Source of the DNA: Shimia sp039969785
GTDB lineage: Bacteria > Pseudomonadota > Alphaproteobacteria > Rhodobacterales > Rhodobacteraceae
Length of the DNA stretch: 64,000 nt
Direction: 5' to 3'
Assembly (NCBI RefSeq): GCF_039969785.1
Contig: NZ_JBDVNC010000033.1
Coordinates: 1-64,000 of the forward strand
Of this stretch, positions 25,744 through 34,630 are shown one piece after another. The position numbers were made by a program, and so were the translations under genes. Numbering within the stretch: the first letter of the stretch is position 1; the number at the start of each line of letters is the position of its first letter. Below the pieces are notes generated by a model. It did not search any database and had not been told where the DNA came from. It was given only the letters and a program-made list of their open reading frames with translations.

Positions 25744-26982
25744 ATGGCTATGGCAGAAAACCTGACGCGGCGTGCCTTTTTGACGAAATCGACGGCACTG
25801 GGCTGTTCCGCAGCGGCCAGCCCTTTTCTGACAACGGCAAGCTTCGCGTCGCTTCCGACGCAAAATCGGGTTGTTGTCATTATTCTGCGTGGCGGAATGG
25901 ACGGGCTGGATGTGTTGCGCCCCTGGGGCGATGACCGCTTTTCAAGCATACGTCCAACGCTTGCCAAAAGCTTTGATGAGAAATTGATGCTGGATCAGTT
26001 TCATGGTCTACATCCCCGGCTCAAACCGATGTTGCCCCTGTGGCGCGCTGGTGAGCTTGCGTTTGTCAGGGCCGTGTCCACGCCGTATCGCAACAAACGC
26101 AGCCATTTTGATGGTCAGGATATTCTCGAAGCGGGCACCCCGGGTTTGCCGTCCGAGTATGGGCGGGACGGCTGGTTAAACCGTATGCTTCAGGGCATGC
26201 AACATACGCACGGGGAAACAGCCTATTCCATTGGAACACAACCTATGTTGCTGAGCAGCGGACAGGCAGATTTTTTTAATTGGTCCCCTGATGCGGATGT
26301 CGCGCTGAGCGCGCAGGGGTTGGAGCTTTTGCAGCGTCTCTACAGGCAGGATCCGGAAATGCACTCGGCCCTGATGCAGGCTGTCTCACTCTCGGAAAGC
26401 GACGGCGATTCTGCGATATTTGAAACCGCAGGCGAAGATATGACTATGGCCGTGCAAAACAACATGGCACCAGGCAAAGCCCGTCTGGCCACCAGACGAG
26501 TGGCCGAGTTTGCCGCCGGGCGTTTGGCCGATGATGCGCGAGTGGCTTGTTTTTCCATCGGTGGCTGGGACACCCACGCCAATCAGGGGGTGTCCCTGAA
26601 TCGCCCGCTGAGCTATCTGGCAGACACGTTAAATACGCTAAAAAGCGGTATGGGGTCCCATGCGTGGCAGCGCACTACCGTGGTCGCGATGACGGAATTT
26701 GGACGTACAGTGCGGGAAAACGGGACCAAAGGAACAGATCACGGAACGGGCGGGACAATGGTGCTGTCGGGCGGAGCGCTGCGGGGTGGGCGGATTCTTG
26801 GGCAGTGGCCGGGACTGGCTGAGGAAGACTTGTTTGAACGGCGTGACCTGATGCCTGTGGATGATGTGCGGCGCTGGGCGGCATGGGTCATGCGGTCGAG
26901 TTTTGGACTTGAAACCAGTTTTCTGGAGCAAACCGTGTTTCCCGGTCTTGAATTGGGGGATGATCCGGGCATTTTGCTCTGA
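25744..26982 (+). CDS. DUF1501 domain protein, probable Tat substrate
   Basis: The 412-residue protein starts with a twin-arginine-like signal, TRRAFLTK, then a hydrophobic Ala-rich stretch, which suggests export. The body resembles the sulfatase/phosphatase-like DUF1501 family: RVVVIILRGGMDGLDVLRPW, then SHFDGQDILE, IGGWDTHANQG and VVAMTEFGRTVREN. The conserved Asp, His and Glu positions suggest a metal-dependent hydrolase, but no substrate is established. It is coupled to the DUF1800 gene upstream. Confidence 0.87.
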   Translation: MAMAENLTRRAFLTKSTALGCSAAASPFLTTASFASLPTQNRVVVIILRGGMDGLDVLRPWGDDRFSSIRPTLAKSFDEKLMLDQFHGLHPRLKPMLPLWRAGELAFVRAVSTPYRNKRSHFDGQDILEAGTPGLPSEYGRDGWLNRMLQGMQHTHGETAYSIGTQPMLLSSGQADFFNWSPDADVALSAQGLELLQRLYRQDPEMHSALMQAVSLSESDGDSAIFETAGEDMTMAVQNNMAPGKARLATRRVAEFAAGRLADDARVACFSIGGWDTHANQGVSLNRPLSYLADTLNTLKSGMGSHAWQRTTVVAMTEFGRTVRENGTKGTDHGTGGTMVLSGGALRGGRILGQWPGLAEEDLFERRDLMPVDDVRRWAAWVMRSSFGLETSFLEQTVFPGLELGDDPGILL

Positions 26983-27058
26983 AGGCTTTTGACGGATGCT
27001 CTTTCCCTCTTGTTCAGTTTGTGCCAACAATTTCAGCGAACAAGGGGAGTTTCACATA

Positions 27059-27772
27059 ATGCGCGATGAACGGCCCGTCGGGGAAGCTGTGTCAGGATGG
27101 GCGTCACCGCCAGCGCCATCCGGTGACATACTGGATGGTACGTTTTCGCGGCTGGAGCCCCTGAATGCCGAGGCACATGCAGCATTGTTGTACCGTGCGT
27201 ATCAGGCGGATGACTGGGTTTGGGATTATATGCCCTATGGCCCGTTTCATTCGGCCGCTCAGTATCACCGTTGGGTGCGCGAAACAGTCGCAAATCCGGA
27301 CCATTTCTTTTACGCGATCTATTCGAAGGAAAAGCAGGCCTTTTGCGGGGTCGCGTCTTATCTGCGGATCAAGCCGGAAGCCGGATCCATCGAAGTGGGC
27401 AATATCAATTTTGCGCCGATGATGCAGGGCAGTCGCGCGGCCAGCGAAGCCATGTATCTGATGATGAAATGGGCGTTTGAGGCGGGATATCGGCGGTACG
27501 AGTGGAAATGTGATGCGTTGAATGCCCCATCGCGGCGCGCGGCCCAAAGGCTGGGGCTCAGCTATGAAGGCGTCTTCCGGCAGGCTTTGGTCTATAAGAA
27601 GCGCAATCGTGACACCGCCTGGTTTGCCGCCATCGACAAAGAGTGGCCTGCGCTGAAACAGACGTTTGACGTATGGCTGTCGCCGCGAAATTTCGACGAT
27701 CAGGGGCGTCAGATCGAACGCCTGAGCGATTTGACAGGTTTGGTGCGCGCGGCAAGCGATCCGACCCTGTAG
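27059..27772 (+). CDS. GNAT-family N-acetyltransferase
   Basis: The 237-residue protein resembles the RimJ/RimL-like GNAT proteins that are about 220 residues long: LDGTFSRLEPL near residue 24, WDYMPYGPF, the strand IEVGNINFAPMMQGS, and the acetyl-CoA end YRRYEWKCDALNAPSRRAAQ. It would transfer an acetyl group to an amine of unknown identity. AAGGGGAG precedes the ATG. It follows DUF1501 after 76 bases, and cotranscription is uncertain. Confidence 0.87.
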   Translation: MRDERPVGEAVSGWASPPAPSGDILDGTFSRLEPLNAEAHAALLYRAYQADDWVWDYMPYGPFHSAAQYHRWVRETVANPDHFFYAIYSKEKQAFCGVASYLRIKPEAGSIEVGNINFAPMMQGSRAASEAMYLMMKWAFEAGYRRYEWKCDALNAPSRRAAQRLGLSYEGVFRQALVYKKRNRDTAWFAAIDKEWPALKQTFDVWLSPRNFDDQGRQIERLSDLTGLVRAASDPTL

Positions 27773-27795
27773 AAACGGTTCGCTGGCCGCGCGGT

Positions 27796-28512
27796 TCAGA
27801 TCGCCGGGCTTTGTTCAAGTCGTTCTTTGACCAGACCATTCAGCCGGGCGACATCTGACATCGGTATTTGTCCGGACTGGCGGGCCTTGCTGATCGTTTC
27901 CACCACATCCAGCAACGAAGTGTCACGGGCGCTGCGGGCAAGACCGCTGAGAAACTGTGTCACATAGTCGATTGTTTCTGCGGCCTGATCATCCTGAAGC
28001 GTGTCAGCGATGTGGAGCAGGTCATCGCGGTAGGCAACGGGGTCCGGGTCAATGAATTCGTCGTGAACAGCGCGGGGACCAGTGGGGCGGCGGTCAGGCG
28101 GCAATCGTGACAGGATGGCATGTTGAAAAGCCGACAGGCTGGAGATTGGTTTGGCCAGAAAGCCGTCTGCGCCTGCGGCGTCGGACAGGGTCTCGGCAAA
28201 ATCATCGCCGGACATGCCTAACACAACTTCGACCCGGGGGCTGGCCTTGGTCAGTTCCTCGATCAATTCGGTGCCTGACCCGTCGGGCAGGCCAAGGTCA
28301 ATAATGGCCACGCTGGGGCGATAAATCTGCAAATGGCGGCGCGCCGAAGCCAGACAATCGGCCCGTCGGATGCGCGCGCCTGACCGTATGCACAACAAGC
28401 GCAATGCGTCACAGGCAAAACGGCTGTCCTCGACCACAAGTATAGTCATGCCCAGCATTGGGCGTTGCGGGGTCGGAATATTGAGCGGGGTGAGTGGGGC
28501 GAAATCATCCAT
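27796..28512 (-). CDS. Response regulator receiver protein without a recognised output domain
   Basis: Of 238 residues, about 23-140 form a receiver domain with the acidic pair E28-D29, the phosphoacceptor D72 in IIDLGLPDG, the switch threonine position replaced by S in MSGDD, and K in FLAKPIS. The C-terminal 100 residues are helical and match no DNA-binding family I know. AAGGAG lies before the ATG at 28512. No histidine kinase is adjacent, so the partner is elsewhere. It may act through protein contacts. Confidence 0.8.
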   Translation of the reverse strand: MDDFAPLTPLNIPTPQRPMLGMTILVVEDSRFACDALRLLCIRSGARIRRADCLASARRHLQIYRPSVAIIDLGLPDGSGTELIEELTKASPRVEVVLGMSGDDFAETLSDAAGADGFLAKPISSLSAFQHAILSRLPPDRRPTGPRAVHDEFIDPDPVAYRDDLLHIADTLQDDQAAETIDYVTQFLSGLARSARDTSLLDVVETISKARQSGQIPMSDVARLNGLVKERLEQSPAI

Positions 28513-28680
28513 GACAGGCTCCTTAGGCAGACGGTAACGGGACCGGGCCACATTAGCGCCGTCTTGCCTAACGAAGTGTTAATCGGCCTGCGCCGACCCG
28601 CGACGCCCTGCCGCTTGTGTCATGGGGAAGGGTTGCCCATAAGGAGGCCGGACCTGAGACCCGACCAAAAGGATATCGAC

Positions 28681-29085
28681 ATGATTGGACGTCTGAACCA
28701 CGTGGCCATTGCCGTACCGGACCTTGAGGCTGCTTCAGAGCAGTATCGCAGCGCGCTGGGTGCCAAGGTGAACGCACCGCAAGACGAGCCGGACCATGGC
28801 GTAACCGTGGTGTTTATTGAACTGCCCAACACCAAGATCGAATTGCTGTACCCGCTGGGCGAAAACAGCCCCATTCAGGGGTTTCTCGACAAGAACCCGT
28901 CCGGTGGTATCCATCACATCTGTTACGAGGTTGATGACATTATCGCAGCGCGCGACCATCTTCAGGAAACCGGTGCCCGCGTTCTGGGGACGGGAGAGCC
29001 GAAAATCGGTGCGCATGGCAAGCCTGTGTTGTTCCTGCACCCCAAAGATTTCAACGGCTGTCTTGTAGAGCTGGAACAGGTATAA
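28681..29085 (+). CDS. mce: Methylmalonyl-CoA epimerase
   Basis: The 134-residue glyoxalase-fold protein shows LNHVAIAVPDL with the metal ligand H7, TKIELLYPLGENSPI, GGIHHICYEVDDI with the second His ligand, and LVELEQ with the Glu ligand. It interconverts the methylmalonyl-CoA stereoisomers in propionyl-CoA catabolism or the ethylmalonyl-CoA pathway. A DUF1467 membrane protein follows after 51 bases, a pairing common in this group. Confidence 0.92.
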   Translation: MIGRLNHVAIAVPDLEAASEQYRSALGAKVNAPQDEPDHGVTVVFIELPNTKIELLYPLGENSPIQGFLDKNPSGGIHHICYEVDDIIAARDHLQETGARVLGTGEPKIGAHGKPVLFLHPKDFNGCLVELEQV

Positions 29086-29136
29086 CATATCGGGTTGGGC
29101 GGCATCACGTCGCCTGACAGACAAAAGGATGCCCCC

Positions 29137-29436
29137 ATGTCGATCACTTCGGCCATCGTGCTTTATGCAGTTTTGTGGTTCATGACCTTCCTGATCGCCA
29201 TTCCGATCCGGCTTCAGACCCAGGGCGACGTGGGAGAGGTTGTGCCGGGCACCCATGCCGGGGCCCCCGAGCACCATTATCTTAAGCTTAAAGCCAAGAT
29301 CACCACCGCTGCAGCGGCGGTGATGTGGGCGATCCTGTTCTGGATTATCACGTCAGGCGCCATCACAGTGCGTGACTTTGACTGGTTCAACGTGATGACA
29401 CCACTTACTTCTGAAGCTGATGGAACAGGTGGGTAA
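29137..29436 (+). CDS. DUF1467 family membrane protein
   Basis: The 99-residue protein has two membrane segments (about 4-22 and 58-76) around a short loop containing IPIRLQTQGDVGEVVPGTHA, the DUF1467 signature. The function is unknown. It probably shares a transcript with mce. Its 3' end overlaps the convergent EI24-family gene by 32 bases. Confidence 0.82.
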   Translation: MSITSAIVLYAVLWFMTFLIAIPIRLQTQGDVGEVVPGTHAGAPEHHYLKLKAKITTAAAAVMWAILFWIITSGAITVRDFDWFNVMTPLTSEADGTGG

Positions 29437-30103
29437 AGGTCGCTGCGCCCAGGATCGGGATAAACAGGTTCACCAGCGGTAGCGACAGGGGCATCGCCAT
29501 CAGCGTGCCCGCCAGCCAGATTGTGCCAACGTGTTTTTTACGCAGTGCCTTGGCACCTTCACGCCCAACACGGCGCATCGCGGCCAGTTGAAAATATTCA
29601 CGGCCCAGCAGAAAGCCGTTCATGCTCCAGAATATCAACAGCGCAAAGGGTGGGAAAAACGCATAGACCACCAGCGCCAGAAGGTTTGCGAAAATCAGCA
29701 GGCCCAGAAAGTTGACCGTGTCACGCAGCGCATCCCCAAACGGGACCGAGGCCACTTTGGGCAGTCTGGGATAGTGGCGATCTTCGACCGCCTGCGCGAC
29801 CTCGTCCAGAAACATCGATGTGATCGCAGAGGCCACTGGCACCATCAGAAACACGGACAGCGCAATCATGACAAACAGCGATGTCCACGTGATCAGATCG
29901 GGCAGCCAGCTGACATCTCCGATCAATTCCTGAATGGTTTCTGCCGCACCAATCCAGTTCAGGAATGCCAGAAATGCTGCATAGGCGGCAATCAAAAGAA
30001 CAATTGTAAGGCCGACGCCCAGCAGCAGAACGCGACGGAACCGCGCGTCACCCATTTGCCCCAGCGCCTTGAAAAAAGACGAGAAAACTACTGTGAAACC
30101 CAT
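29405..30103 (-). CDS. EI24/CysZ-like inner-membrane protein
   Basis: The 232-residue protein has four long hydrophobic segments and starts FSSFFKALGQMGDARFRRVL. Family landmarks are MFLDEVAQAVEDRHYPRLP and NGFLLGREYFQLAAMRR. CysZ relatives transport sulfate; whether this one does is unknown, and no cysteine genes are adjacent. The ATG overlaps the end of the nitroreductase gene by 16 bases, so the two are translationally linked. Confidence 0.85.
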   Translation of the reverse strand: MGFTVVFSSFFKALGQMGDARFRRVLLLGVGLTIVLLIAAYAAFLAFLNWIGAAETIQELIGDVSWLPDLITWTSLFVMIALSVFLMVPVASAITSMFLDEVAQAVEDRHYPRLPKVASVPFGDALRDTVNFLGLLIFANLLALVVYAFFPPFALLIFWSMNGFLLGREYFQLAAMRRVGREGAKALRKKHVGTIWLAGTLMAMPLSLPLVNLFIPILGAATFTHLFHQLQK

Positions 30104-30666
30104 GTGACTTTCTCCTGAAGATTGGGGCGTGGACGTTCGGGCGGGGCGGCGCGTTCCGTGCCGATATGAATAAAGCCAGCGACGCGTTCATGCGGGGCCA
30201 GACCCAGGCCCTTTTCAACAAAACCTCGATCATGGCTGGCCCAGCCGGACAACCAGTTGGCACCCCAGCCCGTAGCCAGCGCGGCGTTCAGCAGTTGAAG
30301 GCAAACCGCGCCTGCCGAATAGGTTTGTTCGATAGCGGGCACTTTTTCAGCAATCACCGGCGCCTCGATCACGGCAATTGCCAGATCGGCATTTCCAAAT
30401 TGGTCGCGCCCCTTGGTGATCTTCTCTGGCTCGATCCCCAGGGCTTCGCCGCGTTCACCGCATAGCTGGGCCAGTCGTTGCAACGCGGGGCGTTCCAGCA
30501 CCAAAAGGCGCCATGGCTCCAATTTGCCATGGTCAGGCGCACGCAACGCGGCGCGCAGGATAGGGTCAAGCTGATCCCGGTCAGGCACGGGGGTGGTCAG
30601 GGTCTTGGCCGGGCGTGAGCGGCGCGTCAAAAGAAACTCCAGCGCCTGCGGATTGGGGTCGGGCAT
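30088..30666 (-). CDS. Nitroreductase-family flavoprotein
   Basis: The 192-residue protein resembles the YdjA-type short nitroreductases: FLLTRRSRPAK binds FMN phosphate, followed by ALRAPDHGKLEPWRLLVL, SAGAVCLQLLNAALATGWGA and GFIHIGTERAAPPERPRP at the end. It would reduce a nitro or quinone-like substrate with NAD(P)H. It precedes the EI24-like gene in a two-gene unit. Confidence 0.9.
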   Translation of the reverse strand: MPDPNPQALEFLLTRRSRPAKTLTTPVPDRDQLDPILRAALRAPDHGKLEPWRLLVLERPALQRLAQLCGERGEALGIEPEKITKGRDQFGNADLAIAVIEAPVIAEKVPAIEQTYSAGAVCLQLLNAALATGWGANWLSGWASHDRGFVEKGLGLAPHERVAGFIHIGTERAAPPERPRPNLQEKVTWVSQ

Positions 30667-30721
30667 GATAGCATTCCTGTGTCTCGGGACGCGTCACATG
30701 TCGGGCGCGTGTCGGGGAAAT

Positions 30722-31843
30722 TCAACCTTTTTCGGGAGCTGAGGCAAAAAACCGGACCATTTCATCAATCTCGCCGCGCAGGAATGCGTCAAAGCGGGCG
30801 TTGGGCTGGCGTTTGCGCAGCGTTTCCGCCATTGGGTCCGCAGCGCTTTTGGCTGAACCGGACAGTTCTTCAAGCACCCCGTGGCCGCAAAACGGGACAT
30901 AGGCCTCGGAATAGCCACCTTCGTGCACCATCACGAGTTTGCCGTCACAGAGTTTTTCAGCAGCCCGCATCACCTGTCTGGTCATTTGGCGGAATGTGTC
31001 CGCCGTGGCCATCATCCGGGCCAGCGGGTCAAACGCGGCGGCATCAAAGCCGCAGGCGATGACAATCAGGTCGGGGGCATATTTGTCCAGTTCGGGCAAA
31101 ACAATCCGCGCCATCGCGTCAAGATAAGCCGTATGTCCACAGCCCGGCGGCAGGGGGATATTCATGTTATATCCCAAGCCCTTGCCCTGGCCCCGATCCG
31201 CCATATCCCCGGTGTCCAGCGGGTAGTTGTGTTCCTGATGCAGCGAGATGGTCAGCACATCATCGCGGTCATAGAATATCGCCTCGGTGCCATTGCCGTG
31301 ATGCACGTCCCAGTCGATCACAGCGACACGCTGGCACAGCCCTTCGGCGCGGGCTGTTTCGATGGCAATCGCAATATTGGCCAACAGGCAGAACCCGTTG
31401 GGCCAGTCCGGCAGACAATGATGACCCGGCGGGCGCGACAAGGCGTAGGCGTTTTGCATGTCCCCACGCAGCACCGCGCGCACCGCTGCCTGCGCCAGCC
31501 CGGCGGACAGCGCCGCGATTTCAAATCCGCCCTGTCCAAACGGTGTGCGCAGCCCAAGATCACCGCCGCCCTGATCGGACATCTCTTTGAACTCGCGTAG
31601 AAAATCGCGCGGGTGTACGCGCGCAAGCTGGTCCGGTGTCGCCGGATCAGCGCTGCACAACTTTAGATCGCCGCTCAGCCCGGTGACATCCATCAGGTTC
31701 TTCAGACGGCGCTTGGTTTCGGGGCTTTCGGGCAGGCCACCAGCCGCCAATGGCTGGACCAGGCCTCCGACAGGCAGGGTCAGCGCGTAGTTTCCCCCTG
31801 AATGCCAGAAACACCGCTCGTCCCAAAAGAACCCTGTTGTCAT
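30722..31843 (-). CDS. Histone-deacetylase-like amidohydrolase
   Basis: The 373-residue protein has the arginase/deacetylase fold with the HDAC class II-like active site: SRPPGHHCLPD (tandem His), VAVIDWDVHHGNGTEAIFY (zinc ligands Asp and His), the second Asp in CGFDAAAFDP, and HEGGYSEAYV. Bacterial members deacetylate polyamines or other small amides. The start at 31843 is chosen because MTTGFFWDERCFWH matches the family start. It is divergent from the DUF167 gene. Confidence 0.9.
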   Translation of the reverse strand: MTTGFFWDERCFWHSGGNYALTLPVGGLVQPLAAGGLPESPETKRRLKNLMDVTGLSGDLKLCSADPATPDQLARVHPRDFLREFKEMSDQGGGDLGLRTPFGQGGFEIAALSAGLAQAAVRAVLRGDMQNAYALSRPPGHHCLPDWPNGFCLLANIAIAIETARAEGLCQRVAVIDWDVHHGNGTEAIFYDRDDVLTISLHQEHNYPLDTGDMADRGQGKGLGYNMNIPLPPGCGHTAYLDAMARIVLPELDKYAPDLIVIACGFDAAAFDPLARMMATADTFRQMTRQVMRAAEKLCDGKLVMVHEGGYSEAYVPFCGHGVLEELSGSAKSAADPMAETLRKRQPNARFDAFLRGEIDEMVRFFASAPEKG

Positions 31844-31929
31844 TGCGTTATTCCCCCGGCTTTGAATGCGCTGTAGATAAGCAGCGCCAGACGGCAAAGT
31901 AAATCTTGGGTCTTGGGGGGGGGAATGAC

Positions 31930-32187
31930 ATGTCCAGCGCGCCACGTGATCTGATAGCGCCCGGTGACACGTTTTCCGTGCGGGTCACGCCAAAAGCGTC
32001 CCGCAACCGGATCACGGTTCAGGATGGGGCCATTCGCGTCTATGTCACCGTGGTGCCCGAGGATGGCAAGGCCAACGCAGCGGTGCAAAAGCTGTTGGCC
32101 AAGGCGCTGGGCGTTTCCAAATCACGGTTGACGTTGGTGCGCGGTCATACGGCGCGCGACAAGGTGTTTCAGCTCGAGACGGCGTGA
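31930..32187 (+). CDS. DUF167 (YggU) family protein
   Basis: The 85-residue protein has the YggU core: FSVRVTPKASRNRIT, then VYVTVVPEDGKANAAVQKLL and SRLTLVRGHTARDKVFQ. The structure is known in the family but the cellular role is not. It is a single gene between divergent and convergent neighbours. Confidence 0.88.
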   Translation: MSSAPRDLIAPGDTFSVRVTPKASRNRITVQDGAIRVYVTVVPEDGKANAAVQKLLAKALGVSKSRLTLVRGHTARDKVFQLETA

Positions 32188-32327
32188 ACCGATATATGAG
32201 TTCTTTTGGCGGTACCCAAGCTGCGAAACGGACCCGCAGCGCAGCTGCCATGCCCAACGCTTTGAGGCGCAGCCTGGCTGCGCTGAAAAAGGGGCGGGAG
32301 CGCCACCGGTTGGTAAAACTGACCGCG

Positions 32328-32567
32328 TTAGTCTGCGTTTCTTTTCAGCATGTACACACCCTCGGGCAGATCCAGCGCTGCCGCCAGATCCTGGGCTTGT
32401 GTATTTGACAGGGTGATTTTCTGGGTGCTGTCGCTGCGCGGATCATATTGTTCGATGGTAATACAGTCTTCAAACAGATGAATGATCACATCCTCGCCCA
32501 AAGGTGCCCGACCTTCGTCAACAAGCGTTACCACGGTGGCGTCAAATTCGTGCTCGATACTGAACAT
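32328..32567 (-). CDS. Small conserved acidic protein of unknown function
   Basis: The 79-residue protein starts MFSIEHEFDATVVTLVDEG and continues with HLFEDCITIEQYDPRSD and the end LDLPEGVYMLKRN. It is acidic with alternating strand-like patterns. I recognise it as a type found in this bacterial group but know no function. The ATG at 32567 is preferred over an upstream one at 32774 that would run into the divergent M48 gene. The product lacks a signal peptide. Confidence 0.65.
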   Translation of the reverse strand: MFSIEHEFDATVVTLVDEGRAPLGEDVIIHLFEDCITIEQYDPRSDSTQKITLSNTQAQDLAAALDLPEGVYMLKRNAD

Positions 32568-32668
32568 ACACTTCAGAGTAACGCCCTTTACCGCAGGCGC
32601 AAGCACTTCGCACTGGAAACCGGGCAAGCGCTTGATTAGTCTTGCAGTCCTGTGAGGGAGTTTTGAGA

Positions 32669-33379
32669 ATGCGCTGGATCCTGGTTCCGATTGCCCTGTT
32701 GATTGCCGGATGTGAAACCACCACAACGTCCGGCACCGCACCTCAGCCTGCGCCGGTGGCACAAACCCCGACACGGGCCATCAGCGCGGGCGAAGCTAAC
32801 AGGTTGCTGGCACCGGTTAAAGCGCGGGTTGAACCTGTGGCGGAACGGGAATGCCGGGCACGCACCCAGGGGCGCGTCAATTGCGACTATGCAATTTCGG
32901 TTGATAGCAGGCCAAATCAGCCTGCCAATGCCTATCAGACACTGGATAAATCCGGGCGTCCGTTGATTGTGTTCACCTCGGCCCTGATCGCGCAGACGCG
33001 CAACCCCGATGAACTGGCCTTTGTGATGGGACATGAAGCAGCGCATCATGTGGCCGGGCATATAGGCCGGTCTCAACAAGACGCCGCGGCTGGCGCGATC
33101 CTGGGCGCAGTTCTGGTCGGGTTGGCCGGTGGCAGCGGTGAAATGCTGGATCTGGCTATGAATGTCGGAGCAGATGTTGGATCACGGTCCTTTTCTAAGA
33201 ATTACGAGTTAGAGGCCGATGCGCTGGGCACTGTGATTGCGCACAAGGCCGGGTATAACCCGGTGCGCGGTGCAGAGTTTTTTAACCGTATTCCCGATCC
33301 CGGCGATCAGTTCCTGGGCACGCACCCCCCCAATGCATCGCGCATGCAGATCGTGCGACAAACCGCAGCCAAACTCTGA
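32669..33379 (+). CDS. M48-family metalloprotease lipoprotein
   Basis: The 236-residue protein has a lipoprotein signal with lipobox IAGC ending at C15, then a Ser/Thr/Pro-rich linker. The peptidase domain has the zinc motif H122-E123-A-A-H126 in MGHEAAHHVAGH and the downstream ligand E in NYELEADALG. It is a short, Loi/BepA-type M48 enzyme, probably acting in the periplasm on envelope proteins. The yigZ-like gene starts four bases after its stop. Confidence 0.88.
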   Translation: MRWILVPIALLIAGCETTTTSGTAPQPAPVAQTPTRAISAGEANRLLAPVKARVEPVAERECRARTQGRVNCDYAISVDSRPNQPANAYQTLDKSGRPLIVFTSALIAQTRNPDELAFVMGHEAAHHVAGHIGRSQQDAAAGAILGAVLVGLAGGSGEMLDLAMNVGADVGSRSFSKNYELEADALGTVIAHKAGYNPVRGAEFFNRIPDPGDQFLGTHPPNASRMQIVRQTAAKL

Positions 33380-33383
33380 CACC

Positions 33384-33737
33384 ATGCAGCAGATCAAAAA
33401 TGTGGTGAGCGACCGTGGGTCGAAATATGCGGTGTCCGGCGGCGCGGTTGGCGATCGCAAGGGCGTGGATGCATTTCTCAAAACCTTAAAGCGGGATCGC
33501 AAATTTGCCAAAGCCACGCATAATACCTGGGGTGTCTTGCTTGAGGATGGCACCCCGCTCAAGGGTGATGACGGTGAAAGCGGGGCCGGGCTGGTGATTG
33601 TGCGCATGCTGGAGCGCGAAGGTCTTAGAAATCACGTTGTGGTTGTAACGCGTTGGTATGGTGGCACAAAACTGGGGGGCGACCGGTTTCGCAGGGTTCA
33701 GGATTGCGTGCGCGCCTATCTTGAAAAGTGGAATTGA
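33384..33737 (+). CDS. YigZ/IMPACT-family protein, N-terminal domain only
   Basis: The 117-residue protein matches the IMPACT domain: KRDRKFAKATHNTWGVLLED, then DDGESGAGLVIVRML and VVVVTRWYGGTKLGGDRFR. Full YigZ proteins are about 200 residues and carry a second DUF1949 domain that is missing here. The cut is clean, at a natural domain boundary. The role of the family in bacteria is unclear; the eukaryotic relative modulates Gcn2. Confidence 0.85.
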   Translation: MQQIKNVVSDRGSKYAVSGGAVGDRKGVDAFLKTLKRDRKFAKATHNTWGVLLEDGTPLKGDDGESGAGLVIVRMLEREGLRNHVVVVTRWYGGTKLGGDRFRRVQDCVRAYLEKWN

Positions 33738-33802
33738 TACAGGTCAAGGGCATCAAAAAAGTAAAGTGATACGGTTTGTGCATATCCGTAATGGAGATTT
33801 GG

Positions 33803-34066
33803 ATGCACCAGCCAAACAAAGCCAAGAAGCACGCGGCGCTTCTGGACCGGGCCGCCCGGCATATCGGTGTGGACCTTCAGGACAAGGCCATTTCCGGCGC
33901 TTTGCCGTTTGACGGCATTGCTGACGCTGTGTTGCGCTGTATGCAATGTGCGTCGCCAAATGACTGCGCACGCTGGCTGGAGACTCCAAGCGACGTGTCG
34001 GGTCAACCGCCCGAATATTGCCGCAACGCCGGTTTGCTGGCGCATTTGCGAGCGGACCCGGCATGA
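33803..34066 (+). CDS. DUF6455-type cysteine-rich small protein, copy 1 of 4
   Basis: The 87-residue protein carries the array motif C46-x2-C49-x5-C55-x2-W58-L and a final P-x2-C at C73. Four conserved cysteines suggest a bound metal, zinc or an iron-sulfur cluster, but this is inferred. GGAG lies seven bases before the ATG. Its stop overlaps the start of copy 2 (ATGA). No signal peptide is present, so it is cytoplasmic. It starts a four-gene tandem array. Confidence 0.75.
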   Translation: MHQPNKAKKHAALLDRAARHIGVDLQDKAISGALPFDGIADAVLRCMQCASPNDCARWLETPSDVSGQPPEYCRNAGLLAHLRADPA

Positions 34067-34338
34067 AACCGCTGGGCGACACCAACGTTCATTACTGGCT
34101 GGCTCAACGTATGGCGCGTGCGACTGAGACTGATCTTGTCGCGGCCATGGAAAAAGCGGACCTCAGTCAGGAAGACTGGGCCCAGATGGTGGCCGATTGC
34201 CGGGGTTGCGCGTGGACACGCGGATGCGAACGCTGGCTGGCACTGCACAGCGAGGAAACGGCACAGTCGGCTCCGTCTGATTGTGCCAATCAAGACCGAT
34301 TTCAAAAATTGAAAGACGCATTGGAGGCGATGAACTGA
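34063..34338 (+). CDS. DUF6455-type cysteine-rich small protein, copy 2 of 4
   Basis: The 91-residue protein has the same spacing as copy 1: C46, C49, C55, W58, then C74 after a P-x2 pair. The N-terminal half is helical (GDTNVHYWLAQRMARATETD), with the same DLVAAMEKADL-type helix seen in copy 3. It overlaps copy 1 by four bases, and its last base is the first base of the copy 3 ATG, so the three are translationally coupled. Confidence 0.75.
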   Translation: MKPLGDTNVHYWLAQRMARATETDLVAAMEKADLSQEDWAQMVADCRGCAWTRGCERWLALHSEETAQSAPSDCANQDRFQKLKDALEAMN

Positions 34339-34607
34339 TGGGGTTTGCACGTCCGCTTGGCGATCCGGCCAAGCATTTCTGGCTGACGCGCAGTGTTGCG
34401 CGGGCCTTGGGATTGTCGCTGAGCGAAGCAATGGCCGAAGGGACGTTAACTGCGGCGGGCTATGCCGATTTGGTGACGCGGTGTCGGACATGTACGCGCG
34501 TTCAGGATTGCGAGACATGGCTGAGCGAGTGCGGTGGATCATCTGACATAGCGCCGGAATGCTGCATGCACAAATGCATGCTGGAAACGTTGGCATCACG
34601 CCACTGA
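34338..34607 (+). CDS. DUF6455-type cysteine-rich small protein, copy 3 of 4
   Basis: The 89-residue protein keeps the core (C49, C52, C58, W61, and C75 after P-x2) but has extra cysteines at 65, 76 and 80, including the run PECCMHKCM. The opening PLGDPAKHFWLTRSVARALG is clearly related to copy 2, so these two arose by duplication. The extra cysteines could change metal binding. Confidence 0.75.
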   Translation: MGFARPLGDPAKHFWLTRSVARALGLSLSEAMAEGTLTAAGYADLVTRCRTCTRVQDCETWLSECGGSSDIAPECCMHKCMLETLASRH

Positions 34608-34630
34608 TGAACTTTTAACGGGAGGAATAC

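Noticed and set aside
32267..32283. Perfect GCGCAGC-CTG-GCTGCGC hairpin after the DUF167 gene
   Set aside because: No T run follows on either strand, so I did not call it a terminator; it may be chance in GC-rich DNA.
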